Assembly: GCA_051208035.1 (NCBI GenBank)
Contig: JBPJFZ010000012.1
Coordinates: 118,209-182,208 of the forward strand
Length of the DNA: 64,000 bases
Direction: 5' to 3'
DNA from: JACKOB01 sp024234575
GTDB lineage: Bacteria > Pseudomonadota > Gammaproteobacteria > Pseudomonadales > Oleiphilaceae
In this document: in pieces, positions 27,885 to 36,966 of the stretch
How positions within the stretch are numbered: the stretch's first letter is position 1
Layout: each line of letters opens with the position of its first letter
The notes under the pieces: model-generated
Database searches by the model: none
Seen by the model: the letters and a program-made list of their open reading frames with translations, nothing else
Told to the model about the DNA's origin: nothing
Translations under genes and position numbers: made by a program

Positions 27885-28922
27885 ATGCGAATCCTGTCCC
27901 CGGCAAATTGGACGCCCATCAATCAACGTCGTTATGACAACTTTCGCCGCAATAAACGTGGTTTTTACAGCCTCTGGATATTTTTATTTCTGTTTGTGGC
28001 CAGCCTTGGTGCTGAGTTTATTGCCAACGACAAACCAATTATTGTTGTTTATGACAACGCACTCTATATGCCTGTTTTTAAGGCTTACCCCGAAACCATG
28101 TTTGGGGGTTTCTTTGAAACCGAAGCCGACTACCGTGAGGCAGAAGTACAAGCATTAATCAACGAAAAAGGCTGGATGCTGTGGCCACCTATCCGATACA
28201 GCTACGATACGATAAATTATCACCTGGAAGTCCCCGCCCCTGCACCACCATCTACCGAAAACCTGATTGGCACCGATGATCAGGCACGAGATGTGGTGGC
28301 CAGGTTAATCTACGGTTTTCGTATTTCTGTCTTATTTGGCTTAACCCTAACGCTGTTCAGTTCCGTGGTGGGAATTATTGTCGGCGCCCTGCAAGGCTTT
28401 TATGGCGGTAAAGTTGATTTAATTGGCCAACGCTTTATCGAAATATGGTCAGGGTTGCCTGTGCTTTATTTGTTAATTATTTTAACCAGCTTCGTCACCC
28501 CTAATTTTTGGTGGCTGTTAGGTATTATGCTGCTATTTAGCTGGATGGGGCTCGTTGATGTCGTGCGCGCCGAGTTTTTAAGAGCGCGAAATTTTGAGTA
28601 CGTTCGCGCTGCCCGGGCCCTTGGAAAAAGCAATACTGGTATAATGTTTCATCACATGCTCCCGAACGCGATGGTGGCCACGCTGACGTTTATGCCATTT
28701 ATTCTCACGGGATCTATTACGACACTGACTTCCCTCGACTTTTTAGGCTTTGGCATGCCACCTGGCTCCCCGTCACTTGGCGAACTGATTGCCCAGGGAA
28801 AAACAAATTTACACGCCCCATGGCTGGGCGTATCTGCATTTGTGGTCTTGGCTACCATGTTAACTTTATTGGTGTTTATCGGTGAGGCTGTCAGGGATGC
28901 ATTTGACCCAAGAAAATCCTAA
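27885..28922 (+). CDS. yejE: Peptide ABC transporter permease YejE
   Basis: Inner-membrane permease of 345 residues of the DppC/OppC type, with the long periplasmic region after the first helix that is typical of YejE (WPPIRYSYDTINYHLEVPAP; GTDDQARDVVARLIYG). The EAA loop is AARALGKSNTGIMFHHMLPNA. GGGAGG lies 6 bases before the ATG, inside the yejB stop region. The yejF start overlaps its 3' end. Confidence 0.93.
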   Translation: MRILSPANWTPINQRRYDNFRRNKRGFYSLWIFLFLFVASLGAEFIANDKPIIVVYDNALYMPVFKAYPETMFGGFFETEADYREAEVQALINEKGWMLWPPIRYSYDTINYHLEVPAPAPPSTENLIGTDDQARDVVARLIYGFRISVLFGLTLTLFSSVVGIIVGALQGFYGGKVDLIGQRFIEIWSGLPVLYLLIILTSFVTPNFWWLLGIMLLFSWMGLVDVVRAEFLRARNFEYVRAARALGKSNTGIMFHHMLPNAMVATLTFMPFILTGSITTLTSLDFLGFGMPPGSPSLGELIAQGKTNLHAPWLGVSAFVVLATMLTLLVFIGEAVRDAFDPRKS

Positions 28923-30564
28923 AAATCTGCAAATGAACATACCTTCATCTTTGCCGATTCTGCAAGTAGACAATTTATCAGTCTGTTTCACCCAGGGTGG
29001 TAACGTGCATAAAGCGGTTAAAGGGCTTTCTTTCAACCTGCACAAAGGTAAAACATTAGCCATTGTGGGAGAAAGCGGCTCAGGCAAGTCAGTGTCAGCG
29101 TTATCAATCTTGCGACTCCTGCCAGAAGCTCACGTCAGCCACCCTAGTGGTAAGATACTGTTTGAAAACCAGGACTTGCTGAAAGCGTCAAAAAGCCATA
29201 TTCGATCTGTGCGAGGCAATCGAATCAGCATGATCTTCCAGGAGCCAATGACATCGTTAAACCCGTTACACTGCATAGAAAAACAAATAAGCGAAGTACT
29301 GTTGCTGCATCGGGGGCTCACCGGCAATGAAGCACGTGCTCGCTGCCTCGAACTATTACATCTGGTGGGTATTCCGCAACCAGAATCCCGACTGATGAGC
29401 TACCCCCATCAGCTCTCTGGGGGACAAAAACAACGCGTCATGATCGCCATGGCGCTGGCTAATGAACCGGATATACTGATCGCCGACGAACCTACCACAG
29501 CGTTGGATGTCACTGTTCAAAAACAAGTGCTCGAACTGCTCAAAGATCTGCAGTCGAAACTGGGCATGGCCATTTTACTGATCACCCACGACCTTAATAT
29601 TGTCAAAAACTATGCGAATGAAGTCATTGTTATGTGCGCCGGCGATCAGATAGAAGCAGGCCCATGCAGCAAGATCTTTAGCCACCCTCAACAAGCATAT
29701 ACGCAGCAGCTGCTCGCGGCAGAGCCGAGCGGATCTGTTGCCCCGCTGGATGTAAATGCAGAGACTTTACTAAAAGCCACCGATGTATGTGTTGACTTTA
29801 TCACCCAAAAGAGTCTGTTTGGAAAAACTAAAGCGGTTTTTAGTGCCGCAAAAAATATTTCCATAGAGCTACGACGAGGTGAAACTTTAGGCATCGTTGG
29901 CGAAAGTGGCAGCGGTAAAACCACCTTTGCCCTGGCCTTGCTAAAACTGGTGACTGGCAGGGGGCGAGTCTACTTTAAAAACTCACGTATCGATAACCTC
30001 AACCAAAAACAGTTTCGACCCTATAGAAAAGATATCCAGGTTGTATTTCAAGACCCGTTTGGCAGTCTCAGCCCACGTATGTCAGTTGCGCAAATCATAG
30101 CTGAAGGGCTTGAAATTCATGGCATTGGTGATGCCGAGTCGAGAGAGCAAGCGGTTATTCAGGCACTGATTGATGTTGACCTTGACCCTGAAACACGAAA
30201 CCGCTACCCACACGAGTTTTCCGGTGGCCAGCGGCAGCGCATATCCGTTGCTCGCGCACTCGTATTAAAACCAGAAGTTATTGTTCTGGATGAGCCTACA
30301 TCTGCGCTGGACCGAACGGTGCAGTGCCAGGTTGTTGACTTATTGCGTAACCTGCAGCAAAGATACGGATTAAGTTACATATTCATCAGCCATGACTTAT
30401 CGGTCGTACGTGCCCTGAGCCACACCCTACTGGTCATGAAAGATGGCGAAGTGATAGAGCAAGGTCCAGCACATAAGCTTTTTCAGCACCCTGAAAAACC
30501 CTACACCAAATCGTTACTGGAAGCGGCCTTTTACTACTCGCACTCAACGTCTGAAGCCGGTTAA
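28897..30564 (+). CDS. yejF: Peptide ABC transporter double ATPase YejF
   Basis: Fused ATPase with two complete nucleotide-binding domains, 555 residues. First half: Walker A GESGSGKS, signature LSGGQKQR, Walker B ILIADEPTTALD. Second half: Walker A GESGSGKT, signature FSGGQRQR, Walker B VIVLDEPTSALD. Both carry an oligopeptide/dipeptide C-terminal-type extension near QAYTQQLL and KPYTKSLL. I chose the ATG at 28897 (GAGG 9 bases upstream), overlapping yejE by 26 bases; GTG 28882 and ATG 28933 are alternatives. Powers the two permeases encoded just upstream. Confidence 0.93.
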   Translation: MHLTQENPKNLQMNIPSSLPILQVDNLSVCFTQGGNVHKAVKGLSFNLHKGKTLAIVGESGSGKSVSALSILRLLPEAHVSHPSGKILFENQDLLKASKSHIRSVRGNRISMIFQEPMTSLNPLHCIEKQISEVLLLHRGLTGNEARARCLELLHLVGIPQPESRLMSYPHQLSGGQKQRVMIAMALANEPDILIADEPTTALDVTVQKQVLELLKDLQSKLGMAILLITHDLNIVKNYANEVIVMCAGDQIEAGPCSKIFSHPQQAYTQQLLAAEPSGSVAPLDVNAETLLKATDVCVDFITQKSLFGKTKAVFSAAKNISIELRRGETLGIVGESGSGKTTFALALLKLVTGRGRVYFKNSRIDNLNQKQFRPYRKDIQVVFQDPFGSLSPRMSVAQIIAEGLEIHGIGDAESREQAVIQALIDVDLDPETRNRYPHEFSGGQRQRISVARALVLKPEVIVLDEPTSALDRTVQCQVVDLLRNLQQRYGLSYIFISHDLSVVRALSHTLLVMKDGEVIEQGPAHKLFQHPEKPYTKSLLEAAFYYSHSTSEAG

Positions 30565-30644
30565 GTAAGCCTAATTGATACTATTTTTTACTTATTATCA
30601 CGTTAGAATTATTCGATACAACACACATAGAATTCGGAGTGAAC

Positions 30645-31445
30645 ATGAGTTTTCTACAAGGGAAAAGAGCCTTAATTGTGGGCGTTGCCAGCAAACTATC
30701 CATAGCCTACGGCATTGCCTCAGCCTTCCATCGGGAAGGTGCAGAGATTGCACTCACCTACCAAAACGAAAAACTTAAAAAACGAGTCGAAGAGTTTGGC
30801 AAACAGTGGGACGCTAAAGCAATACTGCCATGTGATGTAGCCAGTGATGATGAAATTACCAGTATGTTCACCGATCTTGAAAAAGTATGGGATGGTGTGG
30901 ACATTATCGTTCACTCAGTCGGTTATGCTCCGGCAAATGAATTAGATGGAAATTATGTCGACGTGACCACCCGAGAAGGCTTTAGAATTGCGCACGACAT
31001 CAGCTCTTATAGCTTCGTCGCGCTTGCCAAAGGTGGCCGTAAACTCATGCGTGGCAGAAACGGCTCAATGCTAACTTTAAGCTACCTTGGTGCAGAAAAG
31101 ACGCTTCCCAACTATAACGTTATGGGCTTAGCCAAAGCCAGTCTGGAAGCAAATGTACGCTATATGGCAGCGAGCCTTGGCCCTGAGGGAACGCGTGTAA
31201 ATGCCGTCTCTGCAGGACCAATACGAACACTGGCAGCCTCAGGAATCAAGAGCTTTCGCAAGATGCTGGCAGAAAATGAAAAACGAACACCACTGCGCAG
31301 AAACGTCACGATTGACGAAGTGGGCAATGCGGCAGCTTTTTTAAGCTCGGACCTTGCCAGCGGCATCTCAGGTCAAATCGTTTACGTGGACGGCGGTTTT
31401 TGCAGCACAGCGATGGGTAGCCTGGACAGCGAAGCTATCGAATAA
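30645..31445 (+). CDS. fabI: Enoyl-[acyl-carrier-protein] reductase FabI
   Basis: NADH-dependent reductase completing each cycle of type II fatty-acid elongation; target of triclosan. 266 residues of SDR fold with the FabI-type site Y147-x9-Y157-x6-K164 (YLGAEKTLPNYNVMGLAK), one position after the E. coli numbering, and GVASKLSIAYGIA for cofactor binding. The ATG at 30645 is preceded by GGAG with 5-base spacing; an upstream GTG at 30639 overlaps that site and is unlikely. It follows the peptide transporter as in Pseudomonas. Confidence 0.96.
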   Translation: MSFLQGKRALIVGVASKLSIAYGIASAFHREGAEIALTYQNEKLKKRVEEFGKQWDAKAILPCDVASDDEITSMFTDLEKVWDGVDIIVHSVGYAPANELDGNYVDVTTREGFRIAHDISSYSFVALAKGGRKLMRGRNGSMLTLSYLGAEKTLPNYNVMGLAKASLEANVRYMAASLGPEGTRVNAVSAGPIRTLAASGIKSFRKMLAENEKRTPLRRNVTIDEVGNAAAFLSSDLASGISGQIVYVDGGFCSTAMGSLDSEAIE

Positions 31446-31475
31446 GGCGCTACAATCGCGAAGCGAAATACCCAA

Positions 31476-31501
31476 CCTGGGAAGCCACGCAGCTTCTCGG
31501 G
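31476..31501 (+). terminator. Hairpin after fabI
   Basis: CCTGGGAAGC (31476-31485) pairs with GCTTCTCGGG (31492-31501), a 10-bp stem with two G-U pairs and a 6-base loop. No U-tract follows, so terminator function is only suggested. Confidence 0.35.
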
Positions 31502-31643
31502 CCAAATTATCAAAGCCGGTTATGGCAAATGTTGTACACTTTCATAACTTTTGACAGATTTTATCGACTAGGTCACTGCAATAAAAACCACAAGCCAGTA
31601 TCTTTCCCGCTTATAAGTCGATGTTTTATGGAGTTTTACAAGA

Positions 31644-32750
31644 GTGAATCGTGCCACTAGGTTTTTTCAGTACAGCATAGTCAGCCTGTTGCTCATCCTC
31701 TCGTTATCAGGATGTTCGAGTATGGGTGCGGCCATGAAGGCCAGCCCGACCCTAATGAATGCAATGGGTTTTGCAGAAATCCCACTGCGTGACCTGAAAA
31801 ACATGTACGAAGATGAACACTCAAAGTACATAGAAATCAATGGCATGGATATTCATTATCGTGATGCCGGTGAAGGCGAGGTAATTGTCCTGGTGCATGG
31901 CATCATGTCCTCCCTGAATACCTGGGATGAATGGTCGTCACAGTTAGAAAAGTATTACCGCGTGATTTCCCTTGACGTTCCTGGGTATGGCCTGACAGGC
32001 GCGCCTGAAAATCTGGACGACTTTAACGAAGCCAACATGGTGAACTCATTTGCCAAATTTGTGGATGCAATCGGTCTCAATGATTTCTCCATTGCAGGCA
32101 ACTCGTTAGGTGGCTACATTGCAGCAACGTATGCATCGCAATATCCACTTCGCGTTAATAAGCTTATTCTGTTAGATCCTGTTGCCTACCCACAGGAAAC
32201 ACCCTGGATCATGGGGGTGGCTACCGCACCTGTTATGCGTCAAATGGGGCAACTCGTGATGCCGCCTCTGCTGGTCACGATGAATGTCAAAGAGACATAC
32301 GGCGTACCCGCCCGCATCAAAGACAAGCACATGAATCGATATGTACACATGTCGCAACGCCCCGGCGCTAAGGCCGCCTACATTAAAACCTTTGATATTC
32401 TTAAAGAGAGAAGCACTGTCGAAGCACCTGTACCATTCCATCGCGTATCCGCACCGACACTGCTCATGTGGGGCGGAAAGGATCGCTGGGTACCGGTAGA
32501 ACTCGCAAAAAGATGGAAGGAAGATATCCCTAAAGCTGTGTTGAAGGTGTACCCAACGGCTGGTCACATGCCCATGGAAGAGATACCCGAAGAAACAGTT
32601 AAAGATGCGATGGCTTTTTTCAACGGCCAGGAAATCGCACTGTCCGAGTTTGATAGCGATGGCAAAGTGGTACCGATTAAGCCTGCAATCAAAGAAGCAC
32701 CTGCTGCCGCCAAAGACGCACCGATGCCGCCAATGGAAGCCGTCAACTAA
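31644..32750 (+). CDS. Alpha/beta-hydrolase lipoprotein
   Basis: 368 residues. The N-terminus has a lipoprotein signal with lipobox LSGC (cysteine at about 24), so the protein is probably anchored to a membrane facing the periplasm. The hydrolase domain has the oxyanion region LVHGIMSS, the nucleophile elbow GNSLGG and the catalytic histidine in TAGHMPME. A proline/alanine-rich tail ends the protein. GTG start at 31644 with GGAG about 10 bases upstream. Substrate unknown; the fold covers esterases, lipases and epoxide hydrolases. Confidence 0.85.
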   Translation: MNRATRFFQYSIVSLLLILSLSGCSSMGAAMKASPTLMNAMGFAEIPLRDLKNMYEDEHSKYIEINGMDIHYRDAGEGEVIVLVHGIMSSLNTWDEWSSQLEKYYRVISLDVPGYGLTGAPENLDDFNEANMVNSFAKFVDAIGLNDFSIAGNSLGGYIAATYASQYPLRVNKLILLDPVAYPQETPWIMGVATAPVMRQMGQLVMPPLLVTMNVKETYGVPARIKDKHMNRYVHMSQRPGAKAAYIKTFDILKERSTVEAPVPFHRVSAPTLLMWGGKDRWVPVELAKRWKEDIPKAVLKVYPTAGHMPMEEIPEETVKDAMAFFNGQEIALSEFDSDGKVVPIKPAIKEAPAAAKDAPMPPMEAVN

Positions 32751-32765
32751 TTCAAGGCAAACATC

Positions 32766-32798
32766 AAGGGGCGAGCACCCAAACCTCGCTCACCCCTT
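32766..32798 (+). terminator. Hairpin after the lipoprotein hydrolase gene
   Basis: AAGGGGCGAGC (32766-32776) pairs with GCTCACCCCTT (32788-32798) with one C-A mismatch; loop of 11 bases. Weak T content follows (CATTGCTATTTA). It sits between converging genes. Confidence 0.45.
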
Positions 32799-32868
32799 CA
32801 TTGCTATTTACTGCTAATCGTTACTTCAGCCAGCCTCTACCTACAAACGCATCATTTCTCTAGCCTTA

Positions 32869-33345
32869 TCACGCGCTCTGTCGATCTGAGCCTCGCAAGT
32901 GGCAGGTTAATTCATCAATTTCTTTTTTCAAGCCAGTAATGGCATTCAACTCCAAACCGGTCTGACAAAAGAGCTTTGCAGGAATCCCCTGTGCCTTTCT
33001 TTTTAAATCGGCACCTGCCTCAGTAAGGTCAATACCAACCACCCTCTCATCTGACAGAAGACGCTCTCGAACCAACCATCCTTTTGACTCCATCCGCTTT
33101 AACAGTGGGGTGAGCGTCCCGGTGTCGAGCCCCAGGGTATTACCAATAAGTGTAACCTTGCAGGGCAACTCTTGTTTCCTTTGCAACTCCCATAGCACCA
33201 TAAACACCAGGTATTGAGGATAGGTGAGATCTAATGGCTCAAGTAGTGGACGATATAGTGCAGTCATGGCGCGATTTGCTGAATAGAGCGCAAAGCACAG
33301 CTGATTCTCCAGCGCCAGCGGGTTATCAATCTCTGGTTTTGGCAT
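32869..33345 (-). CDS. MarR-family peroxide sensor (OhrR/OspR-like)
   Basis: Winged-helix repressor of 158 residues. The N-terminal helix carries a single cysteine C17 in NQLCFALYSANRAM, the position of the redox-sensing cysteine in OhrR/OspR. The DNA-binding helices include IGNTLGLDTGTLTPLLKRME, and the wing RLLSDERVVGIDLT follows. The ATG at 33345 lies one base after the gpx stop, so the two genes are co-transcribed and probably coupled. In P. aeruginosa OspR is paired with gpx in the same way and represses it until oxidised; the same is inferred here. Confidence 0.87.
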   Translation of the reverse strand: MPKPEIDNPLALENQLCFALYSANRAMTALYRPLLEPLDLTYPQYLVFMVLWELQRKQELPCKVTLIGNTLGLDTGTLTPLLKRMESKGWLVRERLLSDERVVGIDLTEAGADLKRKAQGIPAKLFCQTGLELNAITGLKKEIDELTCHLRGSDRQSA

Positions 33346-33346
33346 A

Positions 33347-33829
33347 TTAAAGTAGCTTCTTAATGTCACCCGCAATTTTCGCAGGCTCGGTATTTGGCGC
33401 GTAGCGTTTCACAACCTGACCATCACGATTCACGAGAAATTTAGTAAAGTTCCATTTAACTTTCTCTGTTCCCATTACGCCTTTCGCCTCAGACTTAAGT
33501 AACTTATACAAGGGATGCGTGTTATCACCATTAACTTCCACTTTCGCAAACATCGGAAATGAAACCCCGTAATTGAGAGAGCAAAACTCACTAATCTGCT
33601 GCTCATTGCCAGGATCTTGATTCATAAACTGGTTACAGGGAAACCCTAAAATCTCTAAGCCCAGATCTTTGTTCTCTTCATATAGTTTTTCTAAGCCTTT
33701 AAACTGCGGTGTGAAGCCACATTTGCTGGCAGTATTCACAATTAATAATACCTTGCCCTTGTATTCAGACATGGGAATTTTATTCCCGTCAATTTTCTTA
33801 ACATCAATATTGTAAATTTCATTCGTCAT
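33347..33829 (-). CDS. gpx: Glutathione peroxidase-family thiol peroxidase
   Basis: 160 residues of thioredoxin fold, reducing hydrogen peroxide or organic peroxides with a thiol donor. The peroxidatic cysteine is C37 in NTASKCGFTPQ (Cys, not selenocysteine), with the supporting Gln in GFPCNQF and the Trp-Asn pair in KVKWNFTKF. The ATG at 33829 has GGAAGG 7 bases upstream; a TTG five codons earlier is not needed. Lead gene of an operon with the OspR-like sensor. No signal peptide, so cytoplasmic. Confidence 0.94.
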   Translation of the reverse strand: MTNEIYNIDVKKIDGNKIPMSEYKGKVLLIVNTASKCGFTPQFKGLEKLYEENKDLGLEILGFPCNQFMNQDPGNEQQISEFCSLNYGVSFPMFAKVEVNGDNTHPLYKLLKSEAKGVMGTEKVKWNFTKFLVNRDGQVVKRYAPNTEPAKIAGDIKKLL

Positions 33830-33892
33830 CGTATCGCCTTCCAATTTGCGGGTTATTGAACTTAGGAGTTGCAGCTATGGTAACGCACATTT

Positions 33893-33910
33893 TATATTGT
33901 GCACAATATA
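33893..33910. promoter_or_regulatory. Perfect 18-bp palindrome, likely operator of gpx-ospR
   Basis: TATATTGTGCACAATATA is a perfect inverted repeat, 64 bases upstream of gpx. An imperfect second copy (TTGTGCATAA from 33912) is shifted by 15 bases. On the minus strand a TATAAT (33928-33923) precedes them, so both copies would cover the start-site region, as expected for a MarR-type repressor. Confidence 0.65.
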
Positions 33911-34106
33911 TTTGTGCATAATATTATATCCACATACTATTTAAAAAAAGATCGATACGCTTAAGTCTTAACCGCCTATGACACTATCTCAGGTTAAAAC
34001 ACCTGCCGTATATTTACGCAACGGATGGTTATGCTAATATCTAGCGCATTATTATAGGTTTCTGAACAGAAATCGGTTTTACGCCATATACCTACTGAGA
34101 CATTTA

Positions 34107-35321
34107 ATGCGCACGCTTAAGAAATCCCTGAAATTAACCAACGTTGGCTACGAAATCCGAGGCGAAGTGCTTAAAGAAGCACGCCGACTGGAAGACGAAG
34201 GACACCGAATCTTAAAGCTAAACATTGGCAACCCAGCGCCTTTTGGATTCGATGTGCCGCAGGAGATCCTGCAAGACGTTATTCACAACCTGCACGAGGC
34301 CCAGGGCTACTGTGACTCCAAGGGAATATTCCCGGCGCGCAAAGCAATCATGCACAAATGCCAGCAAGAGGGTGTAGCCGGCGTAGAAATAGAAGACATT
34401 TACATTGGCAATGGCGTTAGCGAACTGATCGTTATGACGATGCAGGGCTTACTGAACAATGGCGATGAAGTGTTAATTCCCTCTCCCGATTATCCTTTAT
34501 GGACCGCTGCCGTATCACTATCTGGTGGCACACCGATTCATTACGTGTGCGATGAGTCTGCCGGCTGGTTTCCTGACATTGACGATATTCGCAACAAAAT
34601 AACGCCAAATACTAAGGCGATTGTAGTCATCAACCCCAACAACCCAACCGGTGCGGTTTATTCTAAAGAGCTACTGGAAGAAATCATTAAACTGGCCCGC
34701 GAACACCAGCTACTGATTCTCGCCGACGAAATCTACGATAAAATACTGTACGATGACGCAAAACACATCCCTCTTGCGTCCTTGTCGACAGATATTTTGA
34801 CATTTACCTTTAACGGTTTGAGCAAATCCTACCGTGCAGCCGGCTACCGCTCTGGCTGGCTAATAATTAGCGGGGCCAAGCACCGCGCGAAAGATTTAAT
34901 AGAAGGTATCGATATGCTTTCGTCTATGCGGCTTTGCGCAAACGTCCCTTCTCAGTTTGCCATTCAAACCGCATTAGGTGGCTACCAAAGTATCGAAGAC
35001 CTGGTTGCACCCGGTGGGCGGTTACGCGAACAGAGGGATACAGCATGGGAGCTATTAACCCAGATCCCTGGAGTTTCATGCGTCAAGCCTAAGGGGGCGC
35101 TGTACATGTTCCCTAAACTTGACCCTAAACGCTACCCCATCGCCAATGATGAACAAATGGTGCTAGACCTGCTTCTGCAAGAGAAAATTCTGTTGGTTCA
35201 GGGTTCAGCCTTCAATCTTCAGGACACACAACACCTTAGAGTGGTCTTTTTACCTCGCACAGATATATTAGAAGATGCAATGGGTAAATTTGCTCACTTC
35301 CTGTCAAAGTACGAACAGTAG
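34107..35321 (+). CDS. alaA: Alanine aminotransferase AlaA
   Basis: PLP-dependent class I aminotransferase of 404 residues; in E. coli AlaA makes alanine from pyruvate and glutamate. Family features include YSSP-type substrate loop equivalents (GFDVPQEILQDV; YCDSKGIFPARKAI), NPNNPTGAVYS, the aspartate of ILADEIYDKI, and the PLP lysine in GLSKSYRAAGYRSGW. Length and sequence match E. coli AlaA (YfbQ). An uncharacterised gene starts 3 bases after its stop. Confidence 0.93.
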   Translation: MRTLKKSLKLTNVGYEIRGEVLKEARRLEDEGHRILKLNIGNPAPFGFDVPQEILQDVIHNLHEAQGYCDSKGIFPARKAIMHKCQQEGVAGVEIEDIYIGNGVSELIVMTMQGLLNNGDEVLIPSPDYPLWTAAVSLSGGTPIHYVCDESAGWFPDIDDIRNKITPNTKAIVVINPNNPTGAVYSKELLEEIIKLAREHQLLILADEIYDKILYDDAKHIPLASLSTDILTFTFNGLSKSYRAAGYRSGWLIISGAKHRAKDLIEGIDMLSSMRLCANVPSQFAIQTALGGYQSIEDLVAPGGRLREQRDTAWELLTQIPGVSCVKPKGALYMFPKLDPKRYPIANDEQMVLDLLLQEKILLVQGSAFNLQDTQHLRVVFLPRTDILEDAMGKFAHFLSKYEQ

Positions 35322-35324
35322 AAG

Positions 35325-35783
35325 ATGGCAGATATACACATTGAGGACTTCTGCAAAGATAGTGCAAAAGTCCTGATTCAGCTCTATAACGCCTTTCCAC
35401 GGCGAACATCCGTCTATGTTGAAGATATCGCCGGGGACGACAATCCAGACGAGTACGGCCTGCACAGTAACAGACACATGGCCTGTTTTGGCGCCATGTT
35501 GTGGCTGGCAGAAGAAGGCTTTATTCGTTACATTGATACCATCAAGCAAGAAGCGCTCGACCAGGCAGTATTGAGCCAACGAGCAATGAAGCTGCTTTCC
35601 CAGGTGTGCACAGACCCTGTGGTTTTAGATAATGATGTTGCACTTTCAGCCGAAGACGAGGCATCACTACCTCCTCAAATTGCTTTAGATAAAAAAACTT
35701 ACATTAGTATTTTACGGGAAGTAATTGAAAGCGGCTCTTCAACACGAATAACCCGAGTCATGCAAAGACTTTTTCTTAGCTGA
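35325..35783 (+). CDS. Uncharacterised 152-residue protein downstream of alaA
   Basis: Not recognised. It is acidic and mostly helical by composition, with no signal peptide, membrane segment or metal motif. HMACFGAMLWLAEEGFIRYID and SQRAMKLLSQV look like helices of a winged-helix-like domain, but this is weak. The C-terminal part (SILREVIESGSSTRITRVMQ) is more basic. It starts 3 bases after alaA and is certainly co-transcribed with it, so a link to amino-acid metabolism is possible but unproven. Confidence 0.75.
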   Translation: MADIHIEDFCKDSAKVLIQLYNAFPRRTSVYVEDIAGDDNPDEYGLHSNRHMACFGAMLWLAEEGFIRYIDTIKQEALDQAVLSQRAMKLLSQVCTDPVVLDNDVALSAEDEASLPPQIALDKKTYISILREVIESGSSTRITRVMQRLFLS

Positions 35784-35792
35784 GTTAGTCCC

Positions 35793-36938
35793 CTAACCGC
35801 GAATACCCTCATCACGACTACAGTGTTCAGGGTTTCCCATAGGGTATACAACACTATCGTCATAGCCGGTAATGATTGTCTTGAACCCAGACAGTTGACT
35901 ATCAAGGGTCTCATCCCCCGTATCAACAATCAGTGGTCGGCCTTCGAGGGTTTTAATTTTAGCTTTGGTGGCAATAATTCTTATATTGTTCTGCCCTATT
36001 TTCGTAATGACTCTGGCGGACAGTTGCTGGTTTCCCCGACCAAATACATGCCCTTGTCCGCCGATTAACGTCACGAACAGCACCAGCGCCGACTCACAAG
36101 CTAATTGGTAGAGCTGCTTTTCATCGACATCCTTCGCAATCAATTGATGGTCTTTCACGACGTCCACCCCTAACAGCGTGCCATCAATACCCAGTTCATT
36201 TTTAACGGCCATAATGGTCGAACCACTACCCAGCACATAGGTTTGTCCGGGCTGCATAGTTTCTGCAATAAATGCGGCGATGTCAGCCTGCACCAATTCT
36301 TCAGACTCGACACCACCGCATTTAACATGCTGCAGGTAGCGTCCCTCGCAAGGGGTTAGCATTTCTCCGTAATATCTTGTTTTTACATGGCCTGCACGTA
36401 GTTCATTTTCATCGAGATCTCTTACCTGCGAGACCATTGTTCCGACAAGCTGGTGACGACAGAGCATTGCCAAAAGATCCGCAGCTGCCTCAGGAGTCAC
36501 AGCGAATACGCCAGAATGCATTTTTACTCCGGAGGGAATACCCAGCACCAAACAGCGATCACCAGCCACATGACAGATATTTCGGGCTGTACCATCACCG
36601 CCTGCAAAAACCAGGATATCAACCGGATAGGCGATTAATATCTGCGCGGCTTCTTCAGTATCCTGCGCAGTCGTTTCTTCGGCCACCGCATAGACTTCGA
36701 GGCACTCAACACCCGCTTTACGGCACGCATCAGCGCCCATTTTTGTCCCGCAGGTGATAATTTGAAAATCTTCTGTAATCGATGAAAGCTGTGTTAACAC
36801 TTTCACCACGCGGGGCTCAGCCTGGGGAGCAAACCCCTTCGCCAGCGCTTGCCTTGACGCCTCGCCATCGCTGCCTTTGAGCCCTGCAGGACCACCAAGA
36901 CCCGCAATCGGGTTTAAGATTAAGCCAATTCTCAACAT
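35793..36938 (-). CDS. ATP-NAD kinase family protein (COG3199-like)
   Basis: 381 residues. The N-terminus (IGLILNPIAGLGGPAGLKGSD) and the GGDGT motif in DILVFAGGDGTARNI mark the ATP-NAD/AcoX/diacylglycerol kinase superfamily. It differs from the housekeeping NAD kinase in its glycine-rich N-terminal loop and its longer C-terminal half, which contains VLGSGSTIMAVKNELG and a predicted IGGQGHVFGRGNQQ loop. The acceptor substrate is unknown. Convergent with the alaA unit, with about 9 bases between stops. Confidence 0.85.
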   Translation of the reverse strand: MLRIGLILNPIAGLGGPAGLKGSDGEASRQALAKGFAPQAEPRVVKVLTQLSSITEDFQIITCGTKMGADACRKAGVECLEVYAVAEETTAQDTEEAAQILIAYPVDILVFAGGDGTARNICHVAGDRCLVLGIPSGVKMHSGVFAVTPEAAADLLAMLCRHQLVGTMVSQVRDLDENELRAGHVKTRYYGEMLTPCEGRYLQHVKCGGVESEELVQADIAAFIAETMQPGQTYVLGSGSTIMAVKNELGIDGTLLGVDVVKDHQLIAKDVDEKQLYQLACESALVLFVTLIGGQGHVFGRGNQQLSARVITKIGQNNIRIIATKAKIKTLEGRPLIVDTGDETLDSQLSGFKTIITGYDDSVVYPMGNPEHCSRDEGIRG

Positions 36939-36966
36939 ATTTGTTTAGCACATCGATTTCGTTCCA

